Positions 45,258 to 55,123 are shown, numbered from the stretch's first letter. The stretch is DNA of 64,000 bases from Methanobrevibacter sp. (GCF_017409525.1 NZ_JAFQSO010000008.1:1-64000), one strand, 5' to 3'. Notes: generated from the letters alone by a model not told the origin. Program-made: numbers and translations.

Positions 45258-46190
45258 ATGTTAACTAGAGGAAACCTGCTACAGCAAATTGAAAATTTAC
45301 TAAAGTCACAGGGTTTTAAAACCTCCGATGTCTATGAACAGGGTTCATTCGATTTGGTAGCAAGAAAAAACCTATTAATTTTACTTCTAAAAACATTTTT
45401 AAATATTGATAGCATCAATGAGCACAATGCCCATGAAATGAAGCAATTGGCGAATATCTTCTTAGCTTCACCCATAATAATAGGCGAAAAATCAAGGAAC
45501 GGGCTCCTTGAAGAGGGAGTAATCTATGAAAGATATGAAATTCCGACAATCGGTTTTGATACCTTTAAAAACATGATTTTATACAATGAATATCCAGAAA
45601 TCCTGGCTGACCGTGGAGGATATTTCGTGAAAATTGATGGAAATGTCATAAAGCAATACCGTGAAGAATATTCAATGTCACTGAAAGATTTAGCTAATCT
45701 GGCGCATGTTTCAAGAGCAACAATGTATAAATATGAAAATGGGATTGTCCGTGCAAATACGGAAACTGCAATGATTCTAGAAGAAATCCTCAATACAAAA
45801 GTTACTTTAGACATTGACCTGTTAAAACAACCACAAAAGGAAGATATTGAATATAGCGATGACGTTAACGATTTATCAAAGCTAGGTTATGGCGTTCTAT
45901 CAACCGCTAAAAGTCCATTTGATGCGGTTGCAAAAATGAAAAGTTCAGATAAACATTCGCCGTTGATGGCCAACGTTGAAAAAAATAGAACAGAGAAAAC
46001 TTTAAAAAGAATGGCAGTGCCCCTAAAAGACCTGTCGATGGTTACAACATCAGAACCAGTTTTTATAATTAATAACGATAAAATAAAAGAATCAATCGGC
46101 ACGATTCCCGTCATTAAGTCTTGGGAGTTAAAGGAATTTGAAAATTCAAAAGAATTATTAAAAATGATTAAAGAAAGAAAAGAAAACTAG
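45258..46190 (+). CDS. Archaeal HTH-type transcriptional regulator
   Basis: The roughly 310-residue protein has an N-terminal domain of about 125 residues that looks like a nuclease-fold relative (SQGFKTSDVYEQGSFDLVARKNLLILLLKTF). A Cro/C1-type helix-turn-helix follows at about 130-185 (REEYSMSLKDLANLAHVSRATMYKYENGIVRANTETA), and then a C-terminal domain with no clear motif. This layout is the conserved archaeal 'putative HTH-type transcriptional regulatory protein' family. Its targets are unknown. I use ATG 45258, for which AAGAGGT is well placed, rather than TTG 45252. The next gene begins 10 bp after the stop. Confidence 0.92.
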   Translation: MLTRGNLLQQIENLLKSQGFKTSDVYEQGSFDLVARKNLLILLLKTFLNIDSINEHNAHEMKQLANIFLASPIIIGEKSRNGLLEEGVIYERYEIPTIGFDTFKNMILYNEYPEILADRGGYFVKIDGNVIKQYREEYSMSLKDLANLAHVSRATMYKYENGIVRANTETAMILEEILNTKVTLDIDLLKQPQKEDIEYSDDVNDLSKLGYGVLSTAKSPFDAVAKMKSSDKHSPLMANVEKNRTEKTLKRMAVPLKDLSMVTTSEPVFIINNDKIKESIGTIPVIKSWELKEFENSKELLKMIKERKEN

Positions 46191-46200
46191 AGTGGTAAAT

Positions 46201-46587
46201 ATGGAAGAACTGCAAATTACAGACATGGAAAATCACCCAATAAAATGGGTTTGCAACTATAAGGGCCAAAAAGCTATTGGAATTTGTGGAAAAACACAAA
46301 AAATAGCTATGTTTGCATCAGATGAAAGAGTTTCAAGAATCCTGGATGACATTGTCATTGGAACCGATGAAGCTCAGGAAGGATACGGCTGTGAAGAGAA
46401 AAACAGATGCTGTAATTTCGACTGCAAATTATGTGAAATCTCCCCAAGACAGTACCTGCAGATTACAGGTAAAAAACCATCCAACAAAAATATTAAAGAC
46501 CTAATAAATGGATTAAAAGATCTAAACGATTCTCTAAAAGAAGAAGGGCACATTCCATTTGAAGAATACGAAATCGTGAAGCTTTAG
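46201..46587 (+). CDS. Cys-cluster protein cotranscribed with the HTH regulator
   Basis: The 128-residue protein carries six Cys in the segment GYGCEEKNRCCNFDCKLCEISP (about 60-82), plus two nearer the N-terminus (WVCNYKG, GICGKT). The spacing suggests an iron-sulfur or zinc centre. The rest is a two-layer N-terminal part and helical C-terminus. No family is recognised. It directly follows the HTH regulator (ATG 46201, GTGGT upstream), so a sensing or modifying role tied to that regulator is possible. Its stop overlaps the convergent gene by four bases. Confidence 0.8.
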   Translation: MEELQITDMENHPIKWVCNYKGQKAIGICGKTQKIAMFASDERVSRILDDIVIGTDEAQEGYGCEEKNRCCNFDCKLCEISPRQYLQITGKKPSNKNIKDLINGLKDLNDSLKEEGHIPFEEYEIVKL

Positions 46588-47378
46588 AATTCTTTTAAAA
46601 GTGAGAAATCTTCTTTCGCTTCATCGCAGCTTGCCACTCCAAGAGCAATAACATCAATATAATCTATGCTTTTAAAAAAAGTAAATGCCTCTTTTGGTTT
46701 TAAAACACCTGCCGCAAGAGCTCTTGTAGCTATTATTTTTTTATCCAACATGAGTAATTTCTGCTTAAAATCCTCCCTTTGAGATGCATTAAAAGCTGAA
46801 ATATCCATCATATAAGACAATGAATTGAATGGAATCATAAAAAAATCAAATAGATTTAAATCCATCTTTTCAGGAAGCAAAGCTGCAGTTTTAGACGGAA
46901 ATGAAGTAACAAGACCTGAAAGACAACCTGCATTATTAATTTCAGTCAATATCTTTGAGGTCAATCTCCAATCATGAGCGTCAACAATAAATTCATCGAC
47001 AAGCATCAAAGGACAATCATATCCTGAAAACAATTCAATGTCCTCATCCCAATCGGCTTCTTTTGCAACTTCATAATTGGGATTCAAATAATCCACATCG
47101 GATTTTCCGACAGTTGCAATAACTTCCATCTTACAATCATTTTCACAAGCTATATCATAAGCTTCAAGCAAATTAGAATCATTTACCAAGTTTATTGCCC
47201 GTATTCCCCGATTATAAGACTCAATTATTACATCAGCGATATTTTGAGGATTAGAGTACAAATCTATTTCATAAATTCTTGCACGATGTCCAAAATAGGG
47301 CTCTGCAATGAACGGACCATAACCCAAAATTGCTTTCGGAATCGATTTGCCTTTAACTTCCAAATCCTCAAAAAACAT
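46584..47378 (-). CDS. Conserved TIM-barrel-like archaeal protein, aldo/keto reductase-like layout
   Basis: The 264-residue protein starts LEVKGKSIPKAILGYGPFIAEPYFGHRARIYEIDLY, and its alternating pattern (GIRAINLVND, MEVIATVGKSDVDYLN, CPLMLVDEFIVDAHDWR, IIATRALAAGVLKP..AF.FF..IDYIDVIALG) fits an eight-stranded barrel of the aldo/keto reductase type. The closing ALAAGVLKP and IALGVASCDEAKED are the most reductase-like parts. The usual catalytic Tyr/Lys pair is not evident. The function is unknown. It follows the YbjQ gene by eight bases and shares its transcript. Confidence 0.75.
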   Translation of the reverse strand: MFFEDLEVKGKSIPKAILGYGPFIAEPYFGHRARIYEIDLYSNPQNIADVIIESYNRGIRAINLVNDSNLLEAYDIACENDCKMEVIATVGKSDVDYLNPNYEVAKEADWDEDIELFSGYDCPLMLVDEFIVDAHDWRLTSKILTEINNAGCLSGLVTSFPSKTAALLPEKMDLNLFDFFMIPFNSLSYMMDISAFNASQREDFKQKLLMLDKKIIATRALAAGVLKPKEAFTFFKSIDYIDVIALGVASCDEAKEDFSLLKEF

Positions 47379-47386
47379 GGTATTAC

Positions 47387-47725
47387 CTACTCTTTTTCAA
47401 CTATTACTGCAGTTCCATAAACAAGGATTTCCTGCATTACGTTAGATATTTCATTTGAATCAAATCTGATGGCAACAATACCATTTGCACCTAATTCTTT
47501 AGCATGCGCAATGGCTCTACTCAATGCTTCATCTCTTGATTCTTCCATCATTTTAACATATTGGCCTATTTCCCCACCAAAAAGGGATTTTACACCAGCA
47601 CCTATTTGACCACCGGCACCTCTACTTCTAACAGTTAGGCCATATATAAACCCTTTTGTCTCAACAATCTTGAATCCTGGAATGTCATTAGCTGTTGAAA
47701 TTGGAAATTCCTCTACAGATACCAT
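47387..47725 (-). CDS. YbjQ/UPF0145 family protein (second copy)
   Basis: The 112-residue protein has the family pattern: ISTANDIPGFKIVETKGFIYGLTVRS, ESRDEALSRAIAHAKELGANGIVAIRFD and EILVYGTAVIVE. It is closer to the canonical bacterial YbjQ than the 8094 copy, which has a shorter start. AGGAGATG precedes the ATG. The role of the family is not settled; metal binding is suspected. It is cotranscribed with the barrel protein downstream. Confidence 0.93.
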   Translation of the reverse strand: MVSVEEFPISTANDIPGFKIVETKGFIYGLTVRSRGAGGQIGAGVKSLFGGEIGQYVKMMEESRDEALSRAIAHAKELGANGIVAIRFDSNEISNVMQEILVYGTAVIVEKE

Positions 47726-47904
47726 GATTTCATCTCCTTGATTTTTAAAAGTCTGAACTCAATTCATACTTTAAATAATATTTTTTCACATTGAAATATT
47801 AAAATGTTTACATTAATTTAAATTTTAAATAATATAAAAAATATATATTTAACTAATATTTACTATTAAATATTCTCTTAAAATTAACAAATTATGGTGA
47901 AAAT

Positions 47905-49479
47905 ATGAAAGTACTTATTGCTGATGCTATTAACGAAAAGGGTATCGAAAATTTAAAGGAAGTAGCAGAAGTTGTAGTTGATACCAGCATTACTCCTGAG
48001 GAATTGGCTGATACCATTCATGAATATGATGGAATCATTGTGCGAAGTAGAACAAAATTGACCGCCGATTTAATCAAAAAGGCAGACAATATGAAAATTA
48101 TTGCAAGAGCCGGTGTCGGCGTGGACAACATCGATTTGAATGCTGCAACCGAGAAAGGTATCATGGTGGTCAACTCCCCGGAATCCACTTCAGTCACTGT
48201 AGCTGAACACACTATGGGATTGATATTGAGTATGGCTCGTAAAATATCCATTGCTGATAAATCTGTTAAAGAAGGTAAATGGGAAAAGAAAAAATTCATG
48301 GGCGTTGAACTTAGAAACAAAACCCTTGGTGTAATAGGTATGGGAAGAATCGGTTCTCAAGTAGTCAACAGATGTAAGGCTTTTGGCATGGACGCCATGG
48401 CATATGATCCATATTTACCTGAAGAAGTTGCAAAACAGATGGGTGTTGAATTGACAGATTTGGAAACCGTCCTTAAAAATGCAGATTTCATCACAATCCA
48501 CGTACCTCTTACTCCTGAAACCAAACACTCAATTTCTGCTGAACAATTTGAAATAATGAAAGATACAGCATACATTGTAAATTGTGCCCGTGGAGGAATC
48601 ATTGATGAAGATGCGTTATATGATGCATTAGTTAATAATAAAATTGGCGGTGCCGCTTTAGACGTATACGAAGAGGAGCCACCTGCTGAAGATTCGAAAT
48701 TATTCGAACTTGACAATATCGTTCTAACTCCACACATTGCAGCTTCCACCAAGGAAGCTCAAAGAGATGCTGCAATCATTGTAGCTGACGAAATTATTGA
48801 ATTGGCTAATGGCAAAGCCCCTAGAAATGTATTGAACATGCCACGTATTGATAGCAACACCTATCAGGAATTAGCTCCATACATGGAATTATGTGAAAAA
48901 TTAGGCAGTTTCATCTCACAAGGAGTCAACGGTAAAATCAAAGAGATTGAAATTATTTACAGCGGAGAATTAGCTGAAATTGATAACCTTGAAATCTTAA
49001 CAAGAACCGTAATTCAAGGAGCTGTAAATCCATTCTTAAGTTCACCAGTTAATGCCGTAAACGCTTCCATTGTTGCAAAAGACAGAGGAATAAGCATTAC
49101 CGAAGGTAGAAAGGACAATTCAAAAGGATATGAATCTTTAATTAAAGTCATTGCAAAAAGTGCAGATGACGAGTTCTCAGCTGTAGGAACCCATTTACAC
49201 GAAGCAAGAATTTTAAAAGTAAATGATTACTGGGTAGATGTCATTCCTGAAGGACACCTGTTCATTGCAAAATATGAAGATGTTCCTGGAAGTATCGGTA
49301 AAATCGGTACAAAATTAGGAGAACATGATGTTAACATCGGAATTATGCAAGTTGGAAGAGATGAGAAAGGCGGAAGAGCCATCATGGTTCTAACTTTAGA
49401 TAAAGAAATTCCAAAAAATGTTATCAAAGAAATCCAAGCTTTAGATAATGTTTATGAAGCTAACGGATTAGAGTTATAA
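47905..49479 (+). CDS. serA: D-3-phosphoglycerate dehydrogenase
   Basis: The 524-residue protein is full length for SerA. It has the substrate domain with [11 protein letters not shown] and [11 protein letters not shown], the NAD domain with [13 protein letters not shown] (about 143-155), and catalytic Arg ([13 protein letters not shown]), Glu and His ([13 protein letters not shown]). An intervening domain (about 320-445) and a C-terminal ACT domain ([22 protein letters not shown]) follow. It oxidises 3-phosphoglycerate, the first step of serine synthesis. The ACT domain suggests serine feedback. It forms a single-gene unit with a strong terminator at the stop. Confidence 0.98.
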   Translation: MKVLIADAINEKGIENLKEVAEVVVDTSITPEELADTIHEYDGIIVRSRTKLTADLIKKADNMKIIARAGVGVDNIDLNAATEKGIMVVNSPESTSVTVAEHTMGLILSMARKISIADKSVKEGKWEKKKFMGVELRNKTLGVIGMGRIGSQVVNRCKAFGMDAMAYDPYLPEEVAKQMGVELTDLETVLKNADFITIHVPLTPETKHSISAEQFEIMKDTAYIVNCARGGIIDEDALYDALVNNKIGGAALDVYEEEPPAEDSKLFELDNIVLTPHIAASTKEAQRDAAIIVADEIIELANGKAPRNVLNMPRIDSNTYQELAPYMELCEKLGSFISQGVNGKIKEIEIIYSGELAEIDNLEILTRTVIQGAVNPFLSSPVNAVNASIVAKDRGISITEGRKDNSKGYESLIKVIAKSADDEFSAVGTHLHEARILKVNDYWVDVIPEGHLFIAKYEDVPGSIGKIGTKLGEHDVNIGIMQVGRDEKGGRAIMVLTLDKEIPKNVIKEIQALDNVYEANGLEL

Positions 49480-49510
49480 AAAAACAATTTTCACCATATT
49501 GTTTTTTTTT
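49478..49510 (+). terminator. serA terminator hairpin
   Basis: An A-rich arm ending ACAAT (to 49488) pairs with ATTGTTTTTT (49498 onward) across a nine-base loop. It lies right at the stop codon and between convergent genes, so it may be bidirectional. Confidence 0.75.
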
Positions 49511-49516
49511 ATTTTC

Positions 49517-50206
49517 TTATTTTTTATATTCTTGAGTGATGTTTTTAATGCTGCCGTCAGGATTAAGCTCTATTTTGATTCTTCTAGGCGGTTGTTGAGT
49601 AAAAGATTCTAATTGATTTTGTCGCCTTTCAAATTCTTCATATTGATTTTCACGTTCATCGTCCAATGTTTTAAAGAATTCATCATCATCCTCATCGAAA
49701 AATCCAGGTTTGAATTCATCATCATCACTTAAAACATCATCCTCATCGAAAAATCCATCAGGGTCGTCATCAATTAAATAACCATAATCCCCTATTGTAT
49801 AGTCCATAGGCTCCCCATAGCGATTATATGCCCTAAAAGTCTCCAGACTATAAGGCAGACACACAATCATATGGAAATAACCATATTTTGAAAATGTCTT
49901 TAAATCCGCATCCGAAGGGTGGGCGCTTGGTCCTGGATGTGAATGCACTGATCCCATATAACTGGTATTCATTGGAATCAGCTCCGTGTGAATAACAGCA
50001 CCAGTTTCACAGGTTTCGCCCGGAAGAAACACCAGACTTGTGATATAGAGTATCCCATCTTTTATTTCACCGTCGAAAAAAGCTAAAAATTCATTGGGAA
50101 ACGCCTGTTTGGCATAATAAATAACAGAGTCAAGAACTTCCCTGTCGATTCTCACTTCTTTAAATTCATCGTCATTATTTGGAAACAATTTTGAAATAAA
50201 ACTCAT
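49517..50206 (-). CDS. JAMM/MPN-family metalloprotease-like protein
   Basis: The 229-residue protein has a JAMM domain (residues about 15-140) with the zinc motif GSVHSHPGPSAHPSDADLKTF and the upstream Glu in NEFLAFFDGEI. A strongly acidic C-terminal region (about 145-190) carries the repeated FFDEDD and ends in a Gln/Arg-rich tail. JAMM enzymes cleave isopeptide bonds of ubiquitin-like modifiers (SAMPs in archaea) or act on small substrates. Its start overlaps the Thg1 stop by four bases, giving a three-gene unit nadX-thg1-JAMM. Confidence 0.92.
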   Translation of the reverse strand: MSFISKLFPNNDDEFKEVRIDREVLDSVIYYAKQAFPNEFLAFFDGEIKDGILYITSLVFLPGETCETGAVIHTELIPMNTSYMGSVHSHPGPSAHPSDADLKTFSKYGYFHMIVCLPYSLETFRAYNRYGEPMDYTIGDYGYLIDDDPDGFFDEDDVLSDDDEFKPGFFDEDDDEFFKTLDDERENQYEEFERRQNQLESFTQQPPRRIKIELNPDGSIKNITQEYKK

Positions 50207-50925
50207 TCTATCACATTTATTTGTCTAAAGAATTCTTCACTAAATTTAGGGATTTCCCAGTCAATGTAAATACTGCTTCTGTAGGAAACCTGATTCTTAT
50301 TTTCCTTTTTATTGAAACCTACAATTTTTTTATTTTGCCTATATATTCCTATGCCCCTTTTCTTATAGGTTTCAACATCGTTTAAGTTAATGCCATTTTG
50401 AAACAATAATTCATGGACATCGCTTATGCCCATGCCTTTTATTCTATCGTTTGCCTCATTATTTGAGTATTTGGATTTAAGGTAGGAAATACCATGTGAA
50501 TTAACGCAATTTCTCCAGGACTCATCCTGCCTCCATTTGAAATAATCCAAAATGTCTTCATCACTTATAGGAATGATTCTTGAATCAAAAGATAGAGGCT
50601 TTTTAAAATCAACACCATAATGCATTACAAAGGAGCTTGATGTGAAACCTGCAATAACAGAATTTAATTTTTCAATCCTGCCATCAAATGGGACCCTATC
50701 AAAAAGCAAGCTTATTTCATCTGAAAAAGTATAAATAAAAATAGGTGAAAACTCTTCAAATAAATCTCTGCATACCTGGGAGATTACTCTATAAAAATTT
50801 TCATCATAAGGCTTTTCCAATTTCAAATCACGGGCTAAAGAATGGAAACTTCTTCCATCTAGACGCATTACAATTTTGGAATTTTTTGGAACTTTTAGTG
50901 ATGAATAAACTTCAAACTCTTTCAT
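50203..50925 (-). CDS. thg1: tRNA(His) guanylyltransferase (Thg1-like)
   Basis: The 240-residue protein carries the Thg1 palm motifs VMRLDGRSFHSL (Asp23) and IYTFSDEISLLF (Asp-Glu pair), plus a later KWRQDESWRN. Archaeal Thg1-like enzymes add G opposite the discriminator of tRNA-His or repair tRNA 5' ends by reverse polymerisation. Length and motifs are complete. Its ATG overlaps the nadX stop by one base and the next gene by four, so the three are translationally coupled. Confidence 0.95.
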   Translation of the reverse strand: MKEFEVYSSLKVPKNSKIVMRLDGRSFHSLARDLKLEKPYDENFYRVISQVCRDLFEEFSPIFIYTFSDEISLLFDRVPFDGRIEKLNSVIAGFTSSSFVMHYGVDFKKPLSFDSRIIPISDEDILDYFKWRQDESWRNCVNSHGISYLKSKYSNNEANDRIKGMGISDVHELLFQNGINLNDVETYKKRGIGIYRQNKKIVGFNKKENKNQVSYRSSIYIDWEIPKFSEEFFRQINVIE

Positions 50926-51689
50926 TACATACCCACACTTATAGTTTCATCGAAGCTTTTGAGCAATCTAATGGCTGAGAGGGCTGCCAACATGCTGGTT
51001 TTTGGATTAGCAGCACAGGGATAATTCATGGTTGTTGTTTTGAATTCTCCAAAGTCACCCCTTGCTGTAATCTCATGAACATTTCTATCCACACTTGGAT
51101 CAACAATAATCTTAACATCAATATCCCTTTGACAAGCTATGCTGATTGTGGCTGCGACATTAATGTTGAGCGGAAACTCCTTAACGGCCTCGGAAGCCTT
51201 TCCTTCAAACAGCACTTCAACCTCATCAATATCCTTTCCAAGGGATTTTGGTGACTTGCGTGTGACAAGAGTCACTTCCTCAAGACCGAACTTGGCAACT
51301 GCCTTAATTCCATCCAAACCGACAATCGCTCCTGAAGGCAAGTGTATTCTGGCATTATTCCGTTTGGCTATCTGTTCAACTTCACTGTAAAATTCTGTGT
51401 CCATTAAAGCACCGATGCTCATTACAATCATGTCACGACCTTTACCCAACACGATTGGAGCATAATGCTTAACGGAATCCGGGGAAGCGCATTCAAGAAC
51501 CAAATCGACATTATCAACCATATCATCAAAATCGAGAGCAGCCACACCACCGGCCAAACTTGCCAAATTCTCTGCCCTTTCAATGTCATTATCAAAAAAG
51601 TATGCAATTTCAATATCGCTATCCTCTGGAACTATACTGGTGGTTATAATGTTAGCTATAGCTCCACATCCTATAATACCTACTTTCAT
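50925..51689 (-). CDS. nadX: L-aspartate dehydrogenase
   Basis: The 254-residue protein starts MKVGIIGCGAIANII, an NAD(P)-binding Rossmann motif. It has LVLECASPDSVKHYA, HLPSGAIVGLDGIKA and VDRNVHEITARGDFGE with the conserved catalytic His. These match NadX, which oxidises L-aspartate to iminoaspartate for NAD synthesis together with NadA and NadC. Neither partner gene is adjacent in the window. It heads the nadX-thg1-JAMM unit. Confidence 0.95.
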   Translation of the reverse strand: MKVGIIGCGAIANIITTSIVPEDSDIEIAYFFDNDIERAENLASLAGGVAALDFDDMVDNVDLVLECASPDSVKHYAPIVLGKGRDMIVMSIGALMDTEFYSEVEQIAKRNNARIHLPSGAIVGLDGIKAVAKFGLEEVTLVTRKSPKSLGKDIDEVEVLFEGKASEAVKEFPLNINVAATISIACQRDIDVKIIVDPSVDRNVHEITARGDFGEFKTTTMNYPCAANPKTSMLAALSAIRLLKSFDETISVGM

Positions 51690-51754
51690 AGTATCACTCT
51701 AAAATAAGTTGAATAAATAGATTAAGAATTAAAAAAAGAATAAAGAAAGATTAT

Positions 51755-52159
51755 TTATAATCTTTCAGACTCAAATTGAACTTGAGTTTCATTTTGTGGT
51801 TGAGTTTCGGTTGGTTTTGGAGCTGCTACTTCAGGGACTGGTGGTTCAGGATTAGCTTTTTTTATGTCCCTAGGATTGATTAACATAATGTCCCCAATAG
51901 CCTGAACTTTATCAAAATCAACAGTTAATAAATCATTTTGGAAGGATCTCATATCATTATCTTCAGGTGATTCGCCACGAATACTACCTAAAAATTGATT
52001 TACAAATCCTGCAGGTTTTCTTTCTTGTTCTATAGCTCTAACTTGTAATTTTGAAATTGTTCCTAACCTAATGTTAAGAATTACATCTTCTACACGACCA
52101 ACATAATGTCCTGTGTTGGTATAAATATCTAAACTGCGTAATTTTGAAACTTCTACCAT
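51755..52159 (-). CDS. PRC-barrel domain protein
   Basis: The 134-residue protein begins VSKLRSLDIYTNTGHYVGRVEDVILNIRLGTISKLQV, the PRC-barrel pattern (PF05239), ending the barrel at VQAIGDIMLINPRDI (about 85-97). A Pro/Glu/Gln-rich tail follows (about 100-134). Small archaeal PRC-barrel proteins such as CdpB link cell-division components and RNA-related proteins; a division role is possible but cannot be shown here. It stands alone, with GGTG upstream of the ATG. Confidence 0.9.
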   Translation of the reverse strand: MVEVSKLRSLDIYTNTGHYVGRVEDVILNIRLGTISKLQVRAIEQERKPAGFVNQFLGSIRGESPEDNDMRSFQNDLLTVDFDKVQAIGDIMLINPRDIKKANPEPPVPEVAAPKPTETQPQNETQVQFESERL

Positions 52160-52323
52160 GTTAACACCACAATATAAAATAATAAATAAATAATTATGTA
52201 TTATTTTATTTAATTGTTAATATAAATAGTTTATGTTTTTTAAACTTTTAAAATCCTTTATTTGCATAAAATTTATTTAATTATAAAATCAAAATATAGT
52301 TTAGACAATAAAGAGGACTTCAA

Positions 52324-53046
52324 ATGTGGGATACAACAAAAGATTATAGAATTTTAGTGGCAAGCAAAGCAAGAGAAAATTACCTGAATCTAATTCCTAC
52401 AGCATCATTTAGAGGAAGTTGGAACAAAAAGCAAGCCGTTGATTTAGGAAAACAAATGAACAGTGATTTTCAATCATTAATTTATTCTTACCTTGAAGGA
52501 GACGAATTGGTAAATTCTCCAGATGTTACGGCCCTAAAAGAAAAGGCCCTGAAGATTATCGAATATTTGGGAGGGGATGACTGGAATAAGAAATTCCTAA
52601 GCAATGCTCCTAAAGATGACAGGGAAAAAACCCAGGAAAACATCGCAAAGGTGAGATTTTTCCTTGACACAATAATCGGCCTTAAGGACAGGCTTGCCTT
52701 AGGCCCAATAAATGACCCCATCATGGGCATTGACATCAAAGTCGGGGAAGTGATGAGCGTTACAACCCATCCTAAAAACGAAAATCTGATGCTCTGTAAT
52801 GTCAATTTAGGAAAACGAGCAATAACTGTAGTTACCAATGACTTGAACGTTAAGGATGACAATAAGGTAGGAGTGTCCTTGCTTCCACCGCAATCATTCG
52901 GAAACATTGTCAGTGAAGGAATGTTTTTGGGAATGAACGGAAGCATCCTCAAGGATGTTGAAGGAGAGCTTGGAGCCATGCCAAAAGGCATCCCAATGGA
53001 ATCACTTAATGAGACCCGAAATCTCGTTGAAAACTATTTAAAGTAA
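52324..53046 (+). CDS. tRNA-binding (EMAPII/MetRS-beta-like) domain protein
   Basis: The 240-residue protein has a helical N-terminal region of about 125 residues (WDTTKDYRILVASKARENYLNLIPTASFRGSWNKKQAVDLGK). A tRNA-binding OB fold follows, with GIDIKVGEVMSVTTHPKNENLMLCNVNLG, VVTNDLNVK and LLPPQSFGNIVSEGMFLG. This is the archaeal stand-alone tRNA-binding protein family related to the MetRS C-terminal appendage. It probably supports aminoacyl-tRNA synthesis. GAGGA precedes the ATG. Convergent with cofA. Confidence 0.94.
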   Translation: MWDTTKDYRILVASKARENYLNLIPTASFRGSWNKKQAVDLGKQMNSDFQSLIYSYLEGDELVNSPDVTALKEKALKIIEYLGGDDWNKKFLSNAPKDDREKTQENIAKVRFFLDTIIGLKDRLALGPINDPIMGIDIKVGEVMSVTTHPKNENLMLCNVNLGKRAITVVTNDLNVKDDNKVGVSLLPPQSFGNIVSEGMFLGMNGSILKDVEGELGAMPKGIPMESLNETRNLVENYLK

Positions 53047-53079
53047 TTTTAATTAATTATTTTCTTTTTTTATATGGAA

Positions 53080-54492
53080 TTATCTTAAGTTCAACCCAAT
53101 CAATTTAGTTTTTGTCATTTCATCCACAGCATATTTTATTCCTTCTTTACCAACACCGCTATTCTTGAATCCTCCGAATGGCATGTTGTCAGTTCTAAAG
53201 GTGGACTGTTTGTTGACAAATACTGTTCCCGCATCTATCTCTTGAGCGAATCTCATTGCTGATGAATAATCATTAGTAAAAACGCCGGCTTGCAGGCCAT
53301 ATTCAGTGTCATTTGCAACTTCAATTGCTTCATCCAAATCATTTACACGAATGATTGGTGCCACGGGACCGAATGTTTCCCTTATGACCAAATCCATATC
53401 GGGTGTGACATCATCAATGACTGTCGCCTCATAAAATGCTCCGTCACGAGCTCCACCGGTCAATATCTTAGCGCCACTGTGAACTGCATTGTTGACAGTC
53501 TGCTGAACATGAATGGCTGCCTTTTCTGAAATCAAAGTTCCCAAAGTTGTTGACTCATCCAAAGGATTTCCCATCACCAGTTTTTCAGTTTCACTAACCA
53601 GTTTTTCTGCCAACTCATCGGCAATCGCATCCTCAACTATTACTCGCTTTACTCCCATGCAGACTTGGCCTGCATTCAAAAATGCTCCGTTTATTATTCC
53701 TTTTACAGCCTTGTCGATATCTGCATCATTTAAAATGATTACTGGATCGTTTCCGCCGAGTTCCAATGTGACCTTTTTCATTCCTGCTTTCTGTGAAATC
53801 ATCATTCCGGTGGTTACGCTTCCGGTGAATGATATTTTGTCGATGCCCTCTGAGCAAACCAGATAATCCCCTATTTCTGAGCCATAACCTGTGACAACAT
53901 TAACGACACCTGCAGGAAATTCCTCATTCAATAGTTCGCAGAACTTAATTACTGTTAATGGAGCTTCTGTTGGTGGTTTTACAATTACGGTGTTCTTACA
54001 GGCAATGGCCGGTGCAATCTTGTGAATTGTCAGGTTTAGAGGATAATTAAATGGAGTTATGGCCGCAACTACGCCTAACGGCACCTTTTGTGTGAATGCA
54101 AAAAATCCCTTACCGTTCAGACCAGCATCCAACGGCACGCTTTCACCATAGATTCTTTTTGCTTCTTCAGCTGAAAGACGTAATGTCTCTATAGACCTGT
54201 CAACTTCGACCAATGATTCAATAATCGGTTTTCCAACTTCCAGAGTCAATAATTCTGCAAATTCCCCACGTCTTTCTTCCAATTTTTCAACAACATTAAA
54301 CAATTTATTTGAAACTTTAAAAGCTGACATTTCAACCAGCGCATCTTTAGCCTTATTCGCTTCAGCGATTGCCAAATCTGCAGTTTGCCTGTGGGCAATC
54401 GGAACTGTATCAATTACCTCACCATCATATGGGTTTTTAACTTCCAACAAATCATCGCTTGAAATGTGCTTTCCACCAATCAACATGTCCAT
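53080..54492 (-). CDS. cofA: Lactaldehyde dehydrogenase CofA-like (aldehyde dehydrogenase family)
   Basis: The 470-residue protein is a complete aldehyde dehydrogenase with the catalytic Asn (ITPFNYPLN), Glu (VTLELGGNDP) and Cys (NAGQVCMGVKRV). Its length and motifs match methanogen CofA (MJ1411), which oxidises L-lactaldehyde to lactate for the coenzyme F420 side chain. A general succinate-semialdehyde-type dehydrogenase is the alternative. No other cof genes are adjacent. AAGGTGAT precedes the ATG at 54492. Confidence 0.92.
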   Translation of the reverse strand: MDMLIGGKHISSDDLLEVKNPYDGEVIDTVPIAHRQTADLAIAEANKAKDALVEMSAFKVSNKLFNVVEKLEERRGEFAELLTLEVGKPIIESLVEVDRSIETLRLSAEEAKRIYGESVPLDAGLNGKGFFAFTQKVPLGVVAAITPFNYPLNLTIHKIAPAIACKNTVIVKPPTEAPLTVIKFCELLNEEFPAGVVNVVTGYGSEIGDYLVCSEGIDKISFTGSVTTGMMISQKAGMKKVTLELGGNDPVIILNDADIDKAVKGIINGAFLNAGQVCMGVKRVIVEDAIADELAEKLVSETEKLVMGNPLDESTTLGTLISEKAAIHVQQTVNNAVHSGAKILTGGARDGAFYEATVIDDVTPDMDLVIRETFGPVAPIIRVNDLDEAIEVANDTEYGLQAGVFTNDYSSAMRFAQEIDAGTVFVNKQSTFRTDNMPFGGFKNSGVGKEGIKYAVDEMTKTKLIGLNLR

Positions 54493-54541
54493 CTTATCAC
54501 CTTAATTAATATTTTATATTATGAAATAATAAATATTGACT

Positions 54542-55123
54542 ATGGAAACAAATCGCTTTGAAACATTTTTCGATGCAATCATTGCAATCGTGATAACCGT
54601 TTTGGTTTTAAAAATTCCGCAACCCGCAAGTCCTACATTAGATGCCTTTCTGGAACTGCAAACAATGTATGTGGCCTATTTAATAAGCTTTTTAATCTTA
54701 TATAATCTATGGTATGCCAACCACAATTTATTCCAGCTTGTCGATACGATAGACAACACCACCCTCTGGATTTACGGAATAATGACCTTTGTGATATCGC
54801 TCATACCTTATTTTACGATTTGGCTAGCAAACAACGTTTACTCACAGGCTGCGGAAACCATGTTTGGAGTGATATTCTTAGTAACCCACATACTAAATAC
54901 ATTGGCTACAAGAGCCGTTTATAGAAGCAACCCATATAATAAAAACCTGCAAAAAATCAACCACAATTCGTATTATTTAAATCTCCCAGTCATATTAATA
55001 GTTATCGGGTTTATTTTAACATACACAGTTTATCGGCCAGGAATCTATATTGCCTGCCTTGGCTCCATTGTTTTATGGATTATAATCGGCAGATTGATAA
55101 GGAGGGATAATTATGAAGACTGA
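54542..55123 (+). CDS. TMEM175-family cation channel subunit (first of a tandem pair)
   Basis: The roughly 193-residue protein has six helices. Its first helix reads TNRFETFFDAIIAIVITVLVLKIP, the place of the FSD signature of TMEM175 (DUF1211, PF06736). The sequence here is F-F-D-A rather than F-S-D-G. Prokaryotic members are tetrameric K+-type channels with one six-helix repeat. I start at ATG 54542; TTG 54536 would add two residues. A TATA-like stretch about 20 bp upstream suggests a leaderless message. It overlaps the next gene by 11 bp. Confidence 0.9.
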   Translation: METNRFETFFDAIIAIVITVLVLKIPQPASPTLDAFLELQTMYVAYLISFLILYNLWYANHNLFQLVDTIDNTTLWIYGIMTFVISLIPYFTIWLANNVYSQAAETMFGVIFLVTHILNTLATRAVYRSNPYNKNLQKINHNSYYLNLPVILIVIGFILTYTVYRPGIYIACLGSIVLWIIIGRLIRRDNYED

